64,000 bases of DNA from Pseudomonadales bacterium. GTDB taxonomy: Bacteria; Pseudomonadota; Gammaproteobacteria; Pseudomonadales; Pseudohongiellaceae. The stretch spans positions 1-64,000 of the forward strand of contig JAJDSZ010000108.1 of assembly GCA_022827425.1 (NCBI GenBank), read 5' to 3'. This document shows, piece by piece, positions 21,379-30,109 of the stretch; position 1 is the first letter of the stretch, and each line of letters starts with the position of its first letter. The notes below the pieces were generated by a model, which searched no databases, was not told the DNA's origin, and saw nothing but the letters and a program-made list of their open reading frames with translations. The position numbers and the translations under genes were made by a program.

Positions 21379-22838
21379 GGCGGAAACTGTTGCGCCCTGT
21401 CCCGCCCCTGCTGGCGCTGCTGGCCGCGGGTTCCGCCGCCGCCCAGCCGGTTGCGCTCGAGGATTGCCGCATCAGTGCCGGCTCCGGCATGCCGAGCATG
21501 GAGGCGCGCTGCGCGACCCTTTCCCGGCCGCTCGACCCGACCGGTGAAGTGGAAGGGGAAATCGAACTGCGGGTGGCCGTGGTGCCGGCCCTCGATCTCG
21601 AACCCGGGCCCGACCCGCTGGTTCCCATCGCCGGCGGCCCCGGCCAGGGCAGCGTGCAGTTCTTCCTGTCCCATGCCGGCGCATTCGAGCGGGTGCGCCG
21701 CAGCCGCGACATTCTGCTCGTGGACCAGCGCGGCACCGGCGAGTCCGCCACCATGGACTGCGAATTCGATGACGACATCGTCGATGGGCAGTATTCCATC
21801 GAGTTGACCATCGAATACACCGAATCCTGCCTCGCGCAATTGCCATACGACCCGCGCTTCTTCACCACCAGCGTCGCCGTGGAGGACCTGGAAGCCGTTC
21901 GCCAGGCCCTGGGTTACGGCCCGCTCAATCTGTACGGCGTTTCCTACGGCTCCCGGGTGGCCCAGCATTTCGCCCGGCGCTACCCGGAAGCCACCCGCAC
22001 GATGATCGTGGATGGCGTGGTTCCGCCGCAAAAGGCCATCGGCCCGGAAATCGCCACGGAAAGCCAGAAAGCCGTGGAGGACATTCTCGCGCGCTGCATC
22101 GAGGACGCGAACTGCGGGGAACGGTTTCCCGATATCGACCAGACTTTCCGCCGCGTCCTCCAGACCCTGAGCAACTCGCCCGCGCAAATCGAAGTCCCCC
22201 ATCCGAATACGGGGCGACCCGAACCCCTCACCTTCGGCCGCAATGAATTCGCGGCGGCGATCCGGCTGCTGGCCTACAGCCCGCTTTCCATCTCCCTGAT
22301 TCCGCTGCTGGTGCGGGAAGCGGGGGAGCAGCGTTACCAGGGGCTGGCGGCGCAGTATCTGATGACGACGATCTCCCTCATGGACTCCCTCTCGCTGGGC
22401 ATGCACAACAGCGTTCTCTGCACCGAGGATGCGCCGTTCTACGGCGGCGAGCCGGTGGATGCCGACTTGCTGGAGGCGAGCTACATGGGGCCGCTGCAGC
22501 TCCAGGCGCTGGAGGCGATCTGCTCGGTCTGGCCCCGGGGCCCCATGGATGAGGGTTTCAAGACGCCATTGGCGACGGATGTCCCGGTACTGCTGCTCTC
22601 GGGAACCGCCGACCCGATCACGCCGCCGGCCTGGGCCGAACTGGCCATGGCGGAAATGGACAATGCCCTGCACCTGATCGGCGAGCGCCAGGGCCACGGG
22701 CAGATCAATGTGGGCTGCGTACCCGGAATCGTTGCCGACTTCATCGACTCCGCCGACCCCGCGTCACTCGATACGCAATGTCTCGAGCGCAGTTTCGTCA
22801 TGCCCTTCTTTCTCGACTTCTCCGGGCCGGCGCAATGA
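21375..22838 (+). CDS. Exported alpha/beta hydrolase, proline iminopeptidase/TAP-like
   Basis: A 487-residue serine hydrolase with a signal peptide (LLALLAAGSAAAQ). The oxyanion region HGGPG-like is IAGGPGQG (about 86-93), then LLVDQRGTGES (115-124) and the nucleophile elbow LYGVSYGSR with Ser190. A TAP-like C-terminal segment follows (VPVLLLSGTADPITPP with the Asp, and ERQGHGQ with the catalytic His). These features match tripeptidyl aminopeptidase/proline iminopeptidase relatives acting in the periplasm. Start ATG 21375 overlaps the previous stop by 4 bp, and its own stop overlaps the next start by 4 bp. The track start at 20838 is a read-through of the frame under the upstream gene. Confidence 0.87.
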   Translation: MRRKLLRPVPPLLALLAAGSAAAQPVALEDCRISAGSGMPSMEARCATLSRPLDPTGEVEGEIELRVAVVPALDLEPGPDPLVPIAGGPGQGSVQFFLSHAGAFERVRRSRDILLVDQRGTGESATMDCEFDDDIVDGQYSIELTIEYTESCLAQLPYDPRFFTTSVAVEDLEAVRQALGYGPLNLYGVSYGSRVAQHFARRYPEATRTMIVDGVVPPQKAIGPEIATESQKAVEDILARCIEDANCGERFPDIDQTFRRVLQTLSNSPAQIEVPHPNTGRPEPLTFGRNEFAAAIRLLAYSPLSISLIPLLVREAGEQRYQGLAAQYLMTTISLMDSLSLGMHNSVLCTEDAPFYGGEPVDADLLEASYMGPLQLQALEAICSVWPRGPMDEGFKTPLATDVPVLLLSGTADPITPPAWAELAMAEMDNALHLIGERQGHGQINVGCVPGIVADFIDSADPASLDTQCLERSFVMPFFLDFSGPAQ

Positions 22839-23563
22839 TCCGGGTCGAGGGCATCCACAAATCCTTCGGCAAGGTGCATGCGGTTCGCGGCCTGAGCTTT
22901 GACGCCCTGGACGGCAGGATCACCGGATTGCTCGGCCCCAACGGCGCCGGCAAGTCAACGACCCTGCGGATACTTTGCACCCTGCTCAGGCCCGATGAGG
23001 GCACGGCGAGCATTGACGGCGCCGATGTGGTTGCGGACAGCCACGGGGCGCGGCGCAGGATTGGTTCGCTGCCCCATGATTCCGGCCTCTATCCGCGACT
23101 TACGGCGCGGGAAAACATCGCCTATTACGCCCGGCTCTGCGGCCTCGACAAGGGTCTCATCGAAGACAGGGTGGACGGCATCGTCAAGACGCTGGAAATC
23201 GGCGATTTCGCGGATCGCCGCGCCAAGGGCTTTTCCCATGGCCAGCGCACCAAGGTGGCGCTCGGGCGGGCGCTGGTACACGATCCAGGGAACCTGCTCC
23301 TCGACGAGCCCACCGCCGGGCTCGATGTGATAGCCACCCGCAGCCTGCGCGAACTGATTCTGAAACTGAAAGACGAGGGGCGCTGTGTGCTGTTCTCAAG
23401 CCATGTCATGCAGGAAGTCGCCGCATTGTGCGATGACATCTGCATCATGGCCGCCGGCAGGATCGCGATTCACGACTCGGTGGACGGCATTCGCCAGCGC
23501 ACCGGGTGCGACGATCTCGAAGAAGCCTTTCTCGCGGCGCTCGCCCTGGTGGAGGACGATTGA
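22835..23563 (+). CDS. ABC transporter ATP-binding protein, NatA-like
   Basis: A 242-residue ABC ATPase with Walker A GPNGAGKST (34-42), Walker B LLLDEPTAGLD and H-loop SSHVMQE. The signature motif is FSHGQ rather than LSGGQ, which is typical of NatA-type sodium exporters and related ABC-2 systems. It pairs with the ABC-2 permease that begins on the last base of its stop codon. The product energises export in the inner membrane; the substrate could be an ion, peptide or lipid. Start ATG 22835 is chosen because of the ATGA overlap with the hydrolase gene. Confidence 0.9.
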   Translation: MIRVEGIHKSFGKVHAVRGLSFDALDGRITGLLGPNGAGKSTTLRILCTLLRPDEGTASIDGADVVADSHGARRRIGSLPHDSGLYPRLTARENIAYYARLCGLDKGLIEDRVDGIVKTLEIGDFADRRAKGFSHGQRTKVALGRALVHDPGNLLLDEPTAGLDVIATRSLRELILKLKDEGRCVLFSSHVMQEVAALCDDICIMAAGRIAIHDSVDGIRQRTGCDDLEEAFLAALALVEDD

Positions 23564-24738
23564 TGGGCGCCTTTTTCCATGTCTTTCGCAAGGAAGTCGT
23601 CGACAACTTCCGGGACCGCCGTTCGCTGCTGACGGCGGTGGCCATGGTAGCCATGTTTCCCCTGCTGATGGCCTCGCTGATCGGCTTTCAGATTGACCGC
23701 TCCTTCGACACCGAAACCGATCTGGTCTCCCTGCCGGTAATCGGCGCCGGGCACGCGCCCAATCTGATGCGCTATCTGGAAAGCCGCCATATCGATATCG
23801 TGGCGGGACCGGGGGATACCGATGCTGCCATGGCGGCTGTGGAGGCGGGCGATCTCGATGTGGTGCTGCGGGTCCCCGAGAATTTCGGCGAACAACTCGC
23901 CGACATGATCCCCGCCAAGGTGGAGCTCTATCTGGACCAGGCGAACACCGCGGGGGACGCCGATGTGGGCCGGGTTCTCGATGCGCTGTATGCCTACAAC
24001 CAGACCTTGGCCAACATCAGGATATCGGCCCGGGGGGTCAATCCAAACCTGTTGCGACCGCTCAATATCGACACCATCGATGTTTCGACTCCCAGCGGTC
24101 GCGCCGCCATCCTGCTGGGCATGATGAGCTATTTCCTGCTCTTCTCTCTTTTGATGGGCGGCATGTATCTCGCGATTGACGCCACCGCCGGCGAGCGCGA
24201 GCGGGGCTCCCTCGAACCCCTGTTGTCGCTGCCGGTGACACGCAGCCATCTGATTCTCGGCAAGATCGCCGCCTGCGGCGTATTCATGGCGGTTTCCCTG
24301 TTGTTGAGCCTGTTGTCGTGGTTCGTGGCGCTGCGTTTCATACCACTGGCGCAAATCGGCATGACCCCGAATTTCAGTTTGCCGGTGGTTTTCGCCGCGT
24401 TCCTCCTGCTCTGCCCGATGCTCTTCATCGGCGCTTCATTGATGACGTTGGTCTCCTCCTTTACCAAGACCTACAAGGAAGCCCAGACCTGGCTGAGCTT
24501 TGTGATTCTGGCGCCCACGATGCCGATTCTGATCGTCAGCTTCCTGAATCTGCGGCCCAGGCTGGAGTTCATGTTCATCCCCTCCCTGAGCCAGCACCTG
24601 ATCCTGGTCGACATGATCAGCAACGAACCGGTAAATCTCCTCCACGCGGCCATATCGGCGGCGAGCACCCTGGCCCTGGGCGCCATCCTCGCCTGGGCCT
24701 GCGTCCGCATATACCGCCGCGAAGCCCTGCTCGGCTGA
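23563..24738 (+). CDS. ABC-2 type permease, NatB-like
   Basis: A 391-residue membrane protein with one N-terminal TM (about 24-42), a large extracytoplasmic domain (about 45-185) and about five C-terminal TMs. The segment ATAGERERGSLEPLLSLPVT is the cytoplasmic signature of NatB/ABC-2 permeases. The start ATG overlaps the ATPase stop as TGATG, with GGAGG upstream, so the two are translationally coupled. Two peptidase genes precede it in the operon, so cleavage or detoxification of a peptide linked with export is possible, but that is inference. Confidence 0.88.
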   Translation: MGAFFHVFRKEVVDNFRDRRSLLTAVAMVAMFPLLMASLIGFQIDRSFDTETDLVSLPVIGAGHAPNLMRYLESRHIDIVAGPGDTDAAMAAVEAGDLDVVLRVPENFGEQLADMIPAKVELYLDQANTAGDADVGRVLDALYAYNQTLANIRISARGVNPNLLRPLNIDTIDVSTPSGRAAILLGMMSYFLLFSLLMGGMYLAIDATAGERERGSLEPLLSLPVTRSHLILGKIAACGVFMAVSLLLSLLSWFVALRFIPLAQIGMTPNFSLPVVFAAFLLLCPMLFIGASLMTLVSSFTKTYKEAQTWLSFVILAPTMPILIVSFLNLRPRLEFMFIPSLSQHLILVDMISNEPVNLLHAAISAASTLALGAILAWACVRIYRREALLG

Positions 24739-24747
24739 GTGGGGGCC

Positions 24748-24766
24748 AGGAGCCTGCGCCGCAGGA
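24748..24766 (+). repeat. REP-like repeat, family 1 copy
   Basis: AGGAGCCTGCGCCGCAGGA between the convergent ends of the permease gene and gcvP. CCTGC/GCAGG forms a short stem. Other copies are at 29915, 33391 and 52217, all in the same orientation. Confidence 0.65.
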
Positions 24767-24768
24767 GA

Positions 24769-27669
24769 CTATTCGTCCTCGGGCTTGAAGGGTGGGCAGG
24801 CGCAGAAGAGGTTGCGGTCGCCGTAGACGTTGTCGATGCGGTTGACGCAGGGCCAGAATTTGTCGATGGCTTCGGCGGCGCCCGGGAACGCGGCCTGGCG
24901 CTTGCCGTAGGGCCGCTGCCAGTTTTCGTCGAGCAGGTCTTCCTGGGTGTGGGGGGCGTTCTTGAGGGGATTGTTGTCGCGGTCCGCCTCGCCGGCTTCG
25001 ATGGCGGCGATTTCGCCGCGGATTTGGATCATGGCGTCGATGAAACGGTCGAGTTCGGCGCGGTTTTCGCTTTCGGTGGGTTCGATCATCAGGGTTCCCG
25101 GCACCGGGAAGGACATGGTGGGGGCGTGGTAGCCGAAATCCATCAGGCGCTTGGCGATGTCTTCATCGGTGATTCCGGTGCTCTGCTTCAGCGGGCGCAG
25201 GTCGATGATGCATTCGTGGGCCACCATGCCGTTCTGGCCGGTGTAGAGCACCGGGAAATGCCCGCCCAGGCGCCGGGCCACGTAGTTGGCGTTGAGAATC
25301 GCCACCCCGGTCGCCTTGCGCAGCCCCGCGGCGCCCATCATGGTGATGTACATCCAGGAAATCGGCAGAATGCCGGCGCTGCCCCAGGGCGCGGCGGACA
25401 CCGCGGTATTGCCGGGGTTTGGCCCGTTAAGGGCGACCTGGCTGTGATTCGCCACATGGGGCGCAAGATGCGACTTGACCCCGATGGGACCCATGCCCGG
25501 GCCGCCGCCGCCGTGCGGGATGCAGAATGTCTTGTGCAGATTGACGTGGGCGACATCGGCGCCAATCAGGCCGGGGCTGGTCAGGCCGATTTGGGCATTG
25601 AGATTGGCGCCGTCCATGTATACCTGGCCGCCGGCGTCATGGACGATTCCGCAAATCTCCCGCACCGCTTGCTCGAACACGCCGTGGGTGGAGGGATAGG
25701 TAATCATCAGCGCCGCCACCCGGCCGCTGTGCTTCTCGACTTTCGCCCGCAGGTCGGCCACGTCGATATTGCCCGAATCGTCGCAGCGCACCAGCGCCAC
25801 CTTCATGCCGATCATGATGGCGCTGGCGGGATTGGTGCCGTGGGCGGAAGCGGGAATCAGGCAGACATCGCGGTGGCCCTCGCCCCTGGCGGCAAGATAC
25901 TTGCGGATGGCGAGCAGGCCGGCGTATTCGCCCTGGGCGCCGGAATTGGGCTGCATGCTGACCGCGTCAAAACCGGTGATTTCCGCGAGCATGGCCTCAA
26001 GCTCGCCGATCATTCGCAGATAGCCCTTCATCTGCGCTTTCGGCGCGAAAGGATGGGGGGCGGAGAATTCGGGCCAGGAAACCGGCATCAACTCCGCGGC
26101 GGCATTGAGCTTCATGGTGCAGGAGCCCAGGGGAATCATGGCGTGGGTGAGGGAGACATCCCGATTCTCCAGGCGCTTGAGATAGCGCATCATCCCGGTT
26201 TCCGAGTGATAGCGGTTGAAGTTGGGATGCCTGAGAAATTTCGTCTTGCGCGCGAGTTGCGCCGGAATGCCCGGGGCGCCGGGAGCGAGCTGCGCGTCGA
26301 TGCCGGCAAGCGACAATACCGCCGCGCCATCGTCGCCGAGCAGGACCTGCCAAAGCGATTCCACATCGGCGGGCGTGGTGCATTCATCCAGGCTCAGGCC
26401 CACTTCGCCGGTGCTCCCATCGAGCCGCAGGTTGATGTTGCGCGCTGCCGAGCGCTCGGCGATGCCGGCGAAGCTGGCTGGGTCGACTTGCAGGCTCAAG
26501 GTATCGAAGAAGCCGCTTGCCGGCGCGTCGATGCCGCCCTGGCGCAGCCCGGCGGCAAGAATCCCGGTGAGCCGATTGACCCGGCCGGCAATGCGCGCGA
26601 GGCCTTCGGGGCCATGGTACATGGCGTACAGCGCGGCGATATTGGCGAGCAGCACCTGGGCGGTGCAGATATTGCTGTTGGCCTTCTCCCGGCGGATATG
26701 CTGCTCCCGGGTTTGCAGCGCCATGCGCAGGGCCGGGCGGCCCCGGACATCTTTGGATACGCCGATGATGCGCCCGGGCACGGCGCGGCGGAATTCTTCC
26801 CGGGTGGCGAAGTACGCCGCGTGTGGGCCGCCGTAGCCCATGGGCACGCCAAAGCGCTGGGAGGACCCGGTCACCACATCGGCGCCCATGGCACCGGGGG
26901 ATTCGAGCAGGCACAGGCTGAGCAAGTCCGCCGCCACCGCGGCGATGGCGCCCTGCCGATGAAGATGTTCGATGGCCGGGCGCAAGTCACGCACCGCGCC
27001 GGACAGACCCGGATACTGCAGCACCGCGCCGAACAGGCCTTCATCGGGCATCTGCGCCGGGTCGCCGATGACAAGTCCGAAGCCGAAGCACTCGGCCCGG
27101 GTGCGAAGCACGTCGATTGTCTGGGGAAAACAGTCCCGGTCGACGAAAAAATCGCCCGCGCCGCGCTGGCGGCAGACCCGTTTCGCCAGCGCCATGGCTT
27201 CGGCCACCGCGGTGGCCTCATCGAGCAGGGAGGCGTTCGCCAGGGGCATGCCGGTGAGGTCCATGCTCAGGTGCTGGAAAGCGAGCAGGCATTCGAGCCG
27301 GCCCTGGGATATCTCCGCCTGATACGGTGTGTACGCGGTGTACCAGCCGGGATTTTCCAGCACATTGCGCTGGATCACCGCGGGTAGGTGGGTGTCGTGG
27401 TAACCCATGCCGATAAAGGAGCGGGCGGGAAGGTTTTCCGCGGCGATGGCCTTCAGCCTGGCGAGCGCTTCAGGTTCTGGAACCGGGTCCCCAAGCGCGA
27501 GCGGCCTGCCGTCGAGGATGCTTGCGGGCAGCGTTCTCGCGGTGAGATCGTCAAGGGATCCGAGGCCAAGGGCCTCAAGCATGTTCCGGATTTCTTCGTC
27601 GTCCGGCCCGATATGCCGGTCGACGAATTCATTGCGGTACAGCAGGGATTCGAGGCGTGCGCTACTCAT
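24769..27669 (-). CDS. gcvP: Glycine dehydrogenase (decarboxylating), P-protein
   Basis: PLP-dependent P-protein of the glycine cleavage system. It decarboxylates glycine and passes the aminomethyl group to lipoyl-GcvH. At 966 residues it is the single-chain form, with the N-terminal half ([17 protein letters not shown], then [11 protein letters not shown]) and the C-terminal half in one polypeptide. The PLP lysine is in [19 protein letters not shown], and the glycine-rich loop follows it. Start ATG 27669 overlaps the gcvH stop by 8 bp. The gene order gcvT-gcvH-gcvP in one direction is the standard operon feeding one-carbon units to tetrahydrofolate. Confidence 0.96.
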   Translation of the reverse strand: MSSARLESLLYRNEFVDRHIGPDDEEIRNMLEALGLGSLDDLTARTLPASILDGRPLALGDPVPEPEALARLKAIAAENLPARSFIGMGYHDTHLPAVIQRNVLENPGWYTAYTPYQAEISQGRLECLLAFQHLSMDLTGMPLANASLLDEATAVAEAMALAKRVCRQRGAGDFFVDRDCFPQTIDVLRTRAECFGFGLVIGDPAQMPDEGLFGAVLQYPGLSGAVRDLRPAIEHLHRQGAIAAVAADLLSLCLLESPGAMGADVVTGSSQRFGVPMGYGGPHAAYFATREEFRRAVPGRIIGVSKDVRGRPALRMALQTREQHIRREKANSNICTAQVLLANIAALYAMYHGPEGLARIAGRVNRLTGILAAGLRQGGIDAPASGFFDTLSLQVDPASFAGIAERSAARNINLRLDGSTGEVGLSLDECTTPADVESLWQVLLGDDGAAVLSLAGIDAQLAPGAPGIPAQLARKTKFLRHPNFNRYHSETGMMRYLKRLENRDVSLTHAMIPLGSCTMKLNAAAELMPVSWPEFSAPHPFAPKAQMKGYLRMIGELEAMLAEITGFDAVSMQPNSGAQGEYAGLLAIRKYLAARGEGHRDVCLIPASAHGTNPASAIMIGMKVALVRCDDSGNIDVADLRAKVEKHSGRVAALMITYPSTHGVFEQAVREICGIVHDAGGQVYMDGANLNAQIGLTSPGLIGADVAHVNLHKTFCIPHGGGGPGMGPIGVKSHLAPHVANHSQVALNGPNPGNTAVSAAPWGSAGILPISWMYITMMGAAGLRKATGVAILNANYVARRLGGHFPVLYTGQNGMVAHECIIDLRPLKQSTGITDEDIAKRLMDFGYHAPTMSFPVPGTLMIEPTESENRAELDRFIDAMIQIRGEIAAIEAGEADRDNNPLKNAPHTQEDLLDENWQRPYGKRQAAFPGAAEAIDKFWPCVNRIDNVYGDRNLFCACPPFKPEDE

Positions 27670-28051
27670 CCGCGCAATGGTCCGCGTAGGCCCCCGCGCC
27701 GAGCAGTTCGTTGAGGTCCTTTTCGTCGGTGATGGTCATCCGGTAAATCCAGCCGCCGTCGTAAGGCGCCGAGTTCACGAGTTGCGGGTTTTCGATGAGC
27801 GCTTCATTGACTTCGGTGATTTCGCCGCTGGCGGGGCTGTACAGGTCGGAAGCCGCCTTGACCGACTCCACCACGGCCACTTCGGCCCGGGCCTCGATTT
27901 CCGCCCCCGGCTCTGGCAATTCAACAAATACGATATCGCCCAGCGCTTCCTGGGCGTGATCGCTGATGCCCACGGTGGCGATACCGTTCCCATCCACCTT
28001 GACCCACTCGTGGGTGGCGGCGTAATGCAAATCTTCTGGAATGTTTGACAC
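27662..28051 (-). CDS. gcvH: Glycine cleavage system H protein
   Basis: A 129-residue lipoyl carrier shuttling the aminomethyl group between GcvP and GcvT. The lipoylated lysine is K65 in [14 protein letters not shown]. The opening [20 protein letters not shown] and the terminal GGWIYRMTI are typical. It overlaps gcvP by 8 bp and lies 53 bp after gcvT. Length and motifs are intact. Confidence 0.96.
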   Translation of the reverse strand: MSNIPEDLHYAATHEWVKVDGNGIATVGISDHAQEALGDIVFVELPEPGAEIEARAEVAVVESVKAASDLYSPASGEITEVNEALIENPQLVNSAPYDGGWIYRMTITDEKDLNELLGAGAYADHCADE

Positions 28052-28104
28052 CCGCGTCCCCTCGGTTCGTTCGTGTTGCCCTGCAGCCTGTTGTCGCGGT
28101 GGAA

Positions 28105-29193
28105 CTACTCGAAAACGCGCTTGCCGAAGCGGACGAATCCGGGTTTGACGATCTTCAGCGGAGTCATTGCGCCGCGCAGTTCCACCTGGCAGCTCTGGCT
28201 GCCCCCCGGGATTCTAGCCAATGCGATGGATTGCTTCAATGTGGGTGAAAAACTGCCGCTGGTGATGACTCCCGCACCCTTGTCGGTCCGCACCTGCTGG
28301 CCATTGCGGAGCACTCCCCGGGCTTCGAGCACAAGGCCCGCAAGCACTGGCCCCCCATCCTGTTCGCGGCTTTCCCGCTGGCGCCGCAAGGCTTCCCGAC
28401 CGATGAATTCCCTGCCTTCATCGCGCCAACTCACAGTCCAGCCGAGATTGGCGGCAAGCGGCGAGGTGTTTTCGTCCATGTCCTGGCCGTACAGGTTCAT
28501 GCCCGCTTCGAGACGAAGGGTGTCCCTGGCGCCGAGGCCGACGGGTTTGACTCCCGCGGCGAGCAGCTTGCCCCACAATTCGCCGGCGGACTCTCCCGGC
28601 AGCATGACTTCAATGCCGAGTTCGCCGGTGTAACCCGTCCGCGCCACCAGCCGGCCTTCGTGTTCCAGCGCGCCGAAGTTGCCCAGCCGCCGCACTTTCC
28701 CGGCGCAGTCCCCTGGCAGCGCGCCACAGGCGAGTTCAATCGAATTCGGTCCGTGGATGGCAAGCATCGCGACATGGGGCCGCTCTTCGACCTGGACGTT
28801 GTAGCCGGGGCTGTTCCGCGCCAGCCAGACCAGCGCCTTGCGGCGCGTGGCGCAGTTGGTCACCAGACGGTAGCCCGCCGCCAGGCGATAGACAATCAGG
28901 TCATCGACCACGCCGCCTTCGTGATTCAGCAGCAGGCTGTACTGCGCCCTGCCGGGCGCTTCCAGCCGCGCCACGTCGTTGGCCAGCAGATAACGCAGCC
29001 AGTTACCGGCGTCGCCGCCTCCCACATCGATCACCGTCATGTGGGAAACATCGAACACGCCGGCGTCCCGGCGAACCTGGTGATGCTCCCCGATCTGGGA
29101 GCCGTAATGCAGCGGCATGTCCCAGCCGGCGAAATCAACCATCTTCGCCCCCGCGGCCACATGCCGGTCATGTAAAGAGGTGCGTTGCCCCAT
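28105..29193 (-). CDS. gcvT: Aminomethyltransferase, T-protein
   Basis: Transfers the methylene unit from aminomethyl-lipoyl-GcvH to tetrahydrofolate and releases ammonia. The 362-residue protein shows FAGWDMPLHYGSQIGEHHQVR, DVSHM and VARTGYTGELGIEVMLP, with the C-terminal barrel ending near VKPGFVRFGKRVFE. It is the first gene of gcvTHP. The ribosome-binding site is GGGAG upstream of the ATG. I looked for a glycine riboswitch in the leader and did not find its conserved core; a palindrome at 29243 is the only notable element there. Confidence 0.95.
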   Translation of the reverse strand: MGQRTSLHDRHVAAGAKMVDFAGWDMPLHYGSQIGEHHQVRRDAGVFDVSHMTVIDVGGGDAGNWLRYLLANDVARLEAPGRAQYSLLLNHEGGVVDDLIVYRLAAGYRLVTNCATRRKALVWLARNSPGYNVQVEERPHVAMLAIHGPNSIELACGALPGDCAGKVRRLGNFGALEHEGRLVARTGYTGELGIEVMLPGESAGELWGKLLAAGVKPVGLGARDTLRLEAGMNLYGQDMDENTSPLAANLGWTVSWRDEGREFIGREALRRQRESREQDGGPVLAGLVLEARGVLRNGQQVRTDKGAGVITSGSFSPTLKQSIALARIPGGSQSCQVELRGAMTPLKIVKPGFVRFGKRVFE

Positions 29194-29242
29194 GCTCCCG
29201 ACTCCCCCGGGTCAACCCCTTGCGCGCGGTATGCTAGCACAG

Positions 29243-29257
29243 GTCCTGATTCAGGAC
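29243..29257. promoter_or_regulatory. Perfect palindrome upstream of gcvT
   Basis: GTCCTGATTCAGGAC: two 7-base arms around a single T, 50 bp upstream of the gcvT start. It could be a regulator site for the glycine cleavage operon or part of a small hairpin. No regulator is identified. Confidence 0.4.
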
Positions 29258-29327
29258 TTGGGGGCGATGGGTGTCCCCTCTCGGTTCCTTCAAGAGCCAT
29301 GAAGCGGCAATTAACTCTGCCCAAGGA

Positions 29328-29355
29328 TTGACGAAATACGGGAATTCAGTATAGT
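29328..29355 (+). promoter_or_regulatory. Strong sigma70-type promoter of the BrnT-like/HTH gene
   Basis: TTGACG (29328-29333), a 16-bp spacer and TATAGT (29350-29355). The -10 box ends 6 bp before the GTG start codon, so the transcript would begin at or within a base or two of the start codon, giving a leaderless mRNA. Confidence 0.65.
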
Positions 29356-29361
29356 TGGCCG

Positions 29362-29880
29362 GTGGACAGCAGTTTCGACCCTCAGAAAGATTTGATCAAC
29401 CGCCGGAGGCACAAGTTGTCGCTGGCGTTTGGAGAGAGGGTCGTCAAAGACGATGACCATTTGATTGTTCCTTCAATTCGTCCTCAGGACGGCGAGGAGC
29501 GGTACAAGGTGATCGGTATAGTAGAGGGGAAACTGTATACCGGTGTGTATACGTGGCGGGATGGGCTGCGTCGATTCATTTGGTCAGACGGAGCAACACA
29601 GGTGAAGAAAGAGCATATCGTACTGCCGGCTGATCCTTCGGACCCGGAAGATTTTGATGTTACGCGGGAGGCGATGGAGCGAGGACAGCGAGCCCGGCTG
29701 ATCAGGCAAACGAGAACCGGACTTGGACTCTCGCAGCAGGAGTTCGCGAGCCGTTTTCATGTTCCCGTGGGAACGCTGCGCGATTGGGAGCAGGCGCGAG
29801 CGCGGGCGCCCGACTTCGCCATCGCTTACGTGCGCGTCATCGGCAGACATCCCGATATAGTTTTGCAAGCTGTCGGCTGA
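29362..29880 (+). CDS. Single-chain BrnT-like toxin plus HTH antitoxin-like protein
   Basis: A 172-residue ORF in two parts. Residues 1-80 resemble BrnT/DUF497 RNase toxins (FDPQKDLINRRRHKLSL, DGEERYKVIGIVEGK, TGVYTWRDGLRRFI). Residues about 90-172 resemble the HTH antitoxins that follow BrnT or HigB genes (REAMERGQRARLIRQTR, GLSQQEFASRFHVPVGTLRD, WEQ). The usual BrnT end, IISARKA, is replaced by FIWSDGATQ. An in-frame GTG at 29602 would start VKKEHIV, which looks like a native antitoxin N-terminus, so the antitoxin half may also be made separately. The start GTG 29362 has no ribosome-binding site but fits the leaderless promoter. Fusion rather than frameshift is supported by one uninterrupted frame. 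Confidence 0.68.
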   Translation: MDSSFDPQKDLINRRRHKLSLAFGERVVKDDDHLIVPSIRPQDGEERYKVIGIVEGKLYTGVYTWRDGLRRFIWSDGATQVKKEHIVLPADPSDPEDFDVTREAMERGQRARLIRQTRTGLGLSQQEFASRFHVPVGTLRDWEQARARAPDFAIAYVRVIGRHPDIVLQAVG

Positions 29881-29914
29881 TGCGGGTTTCTTGCATGTAT
29901 GAAGAAGGCGAGCC

Positions 29915-29939
29915 AGGAGCCTGCGCCACAGGAATTCGC
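29915..29939 (+). repeat. REP-like repeat, family 1 copy
   Basis: AGGAGCCTGCGCCACAGGAA followed by TTCGC, downstream of the BrnT-like gene. It is identical over 25 bases to the copy at 33391. The rest of 29881-30109 holds no convincing ORF. Confidence 0.7.
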
Positions 29940-30109
29940 GAAAGCGAAAATTCGCTATCGCCGCGCCCCCGGCCGGTCGATCGAGGCGAATATTGGTGGA
30001 TATGCAACGAAATCGAGCGGTCGGGGGCTATGTGCTGAACCCGCACAGCCCGGCGATAATCCGGGGGACCTGTGGTACACTGAACGGGTTTTCGAACGAT
30101 GGCCCCGAA

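Noticed and set aside
29194-29330. Possible glycine riboswitch ahead of gcvT
   Set aside because: The conserved aptamer core could not be found in the leader; only a short palindrome is present.
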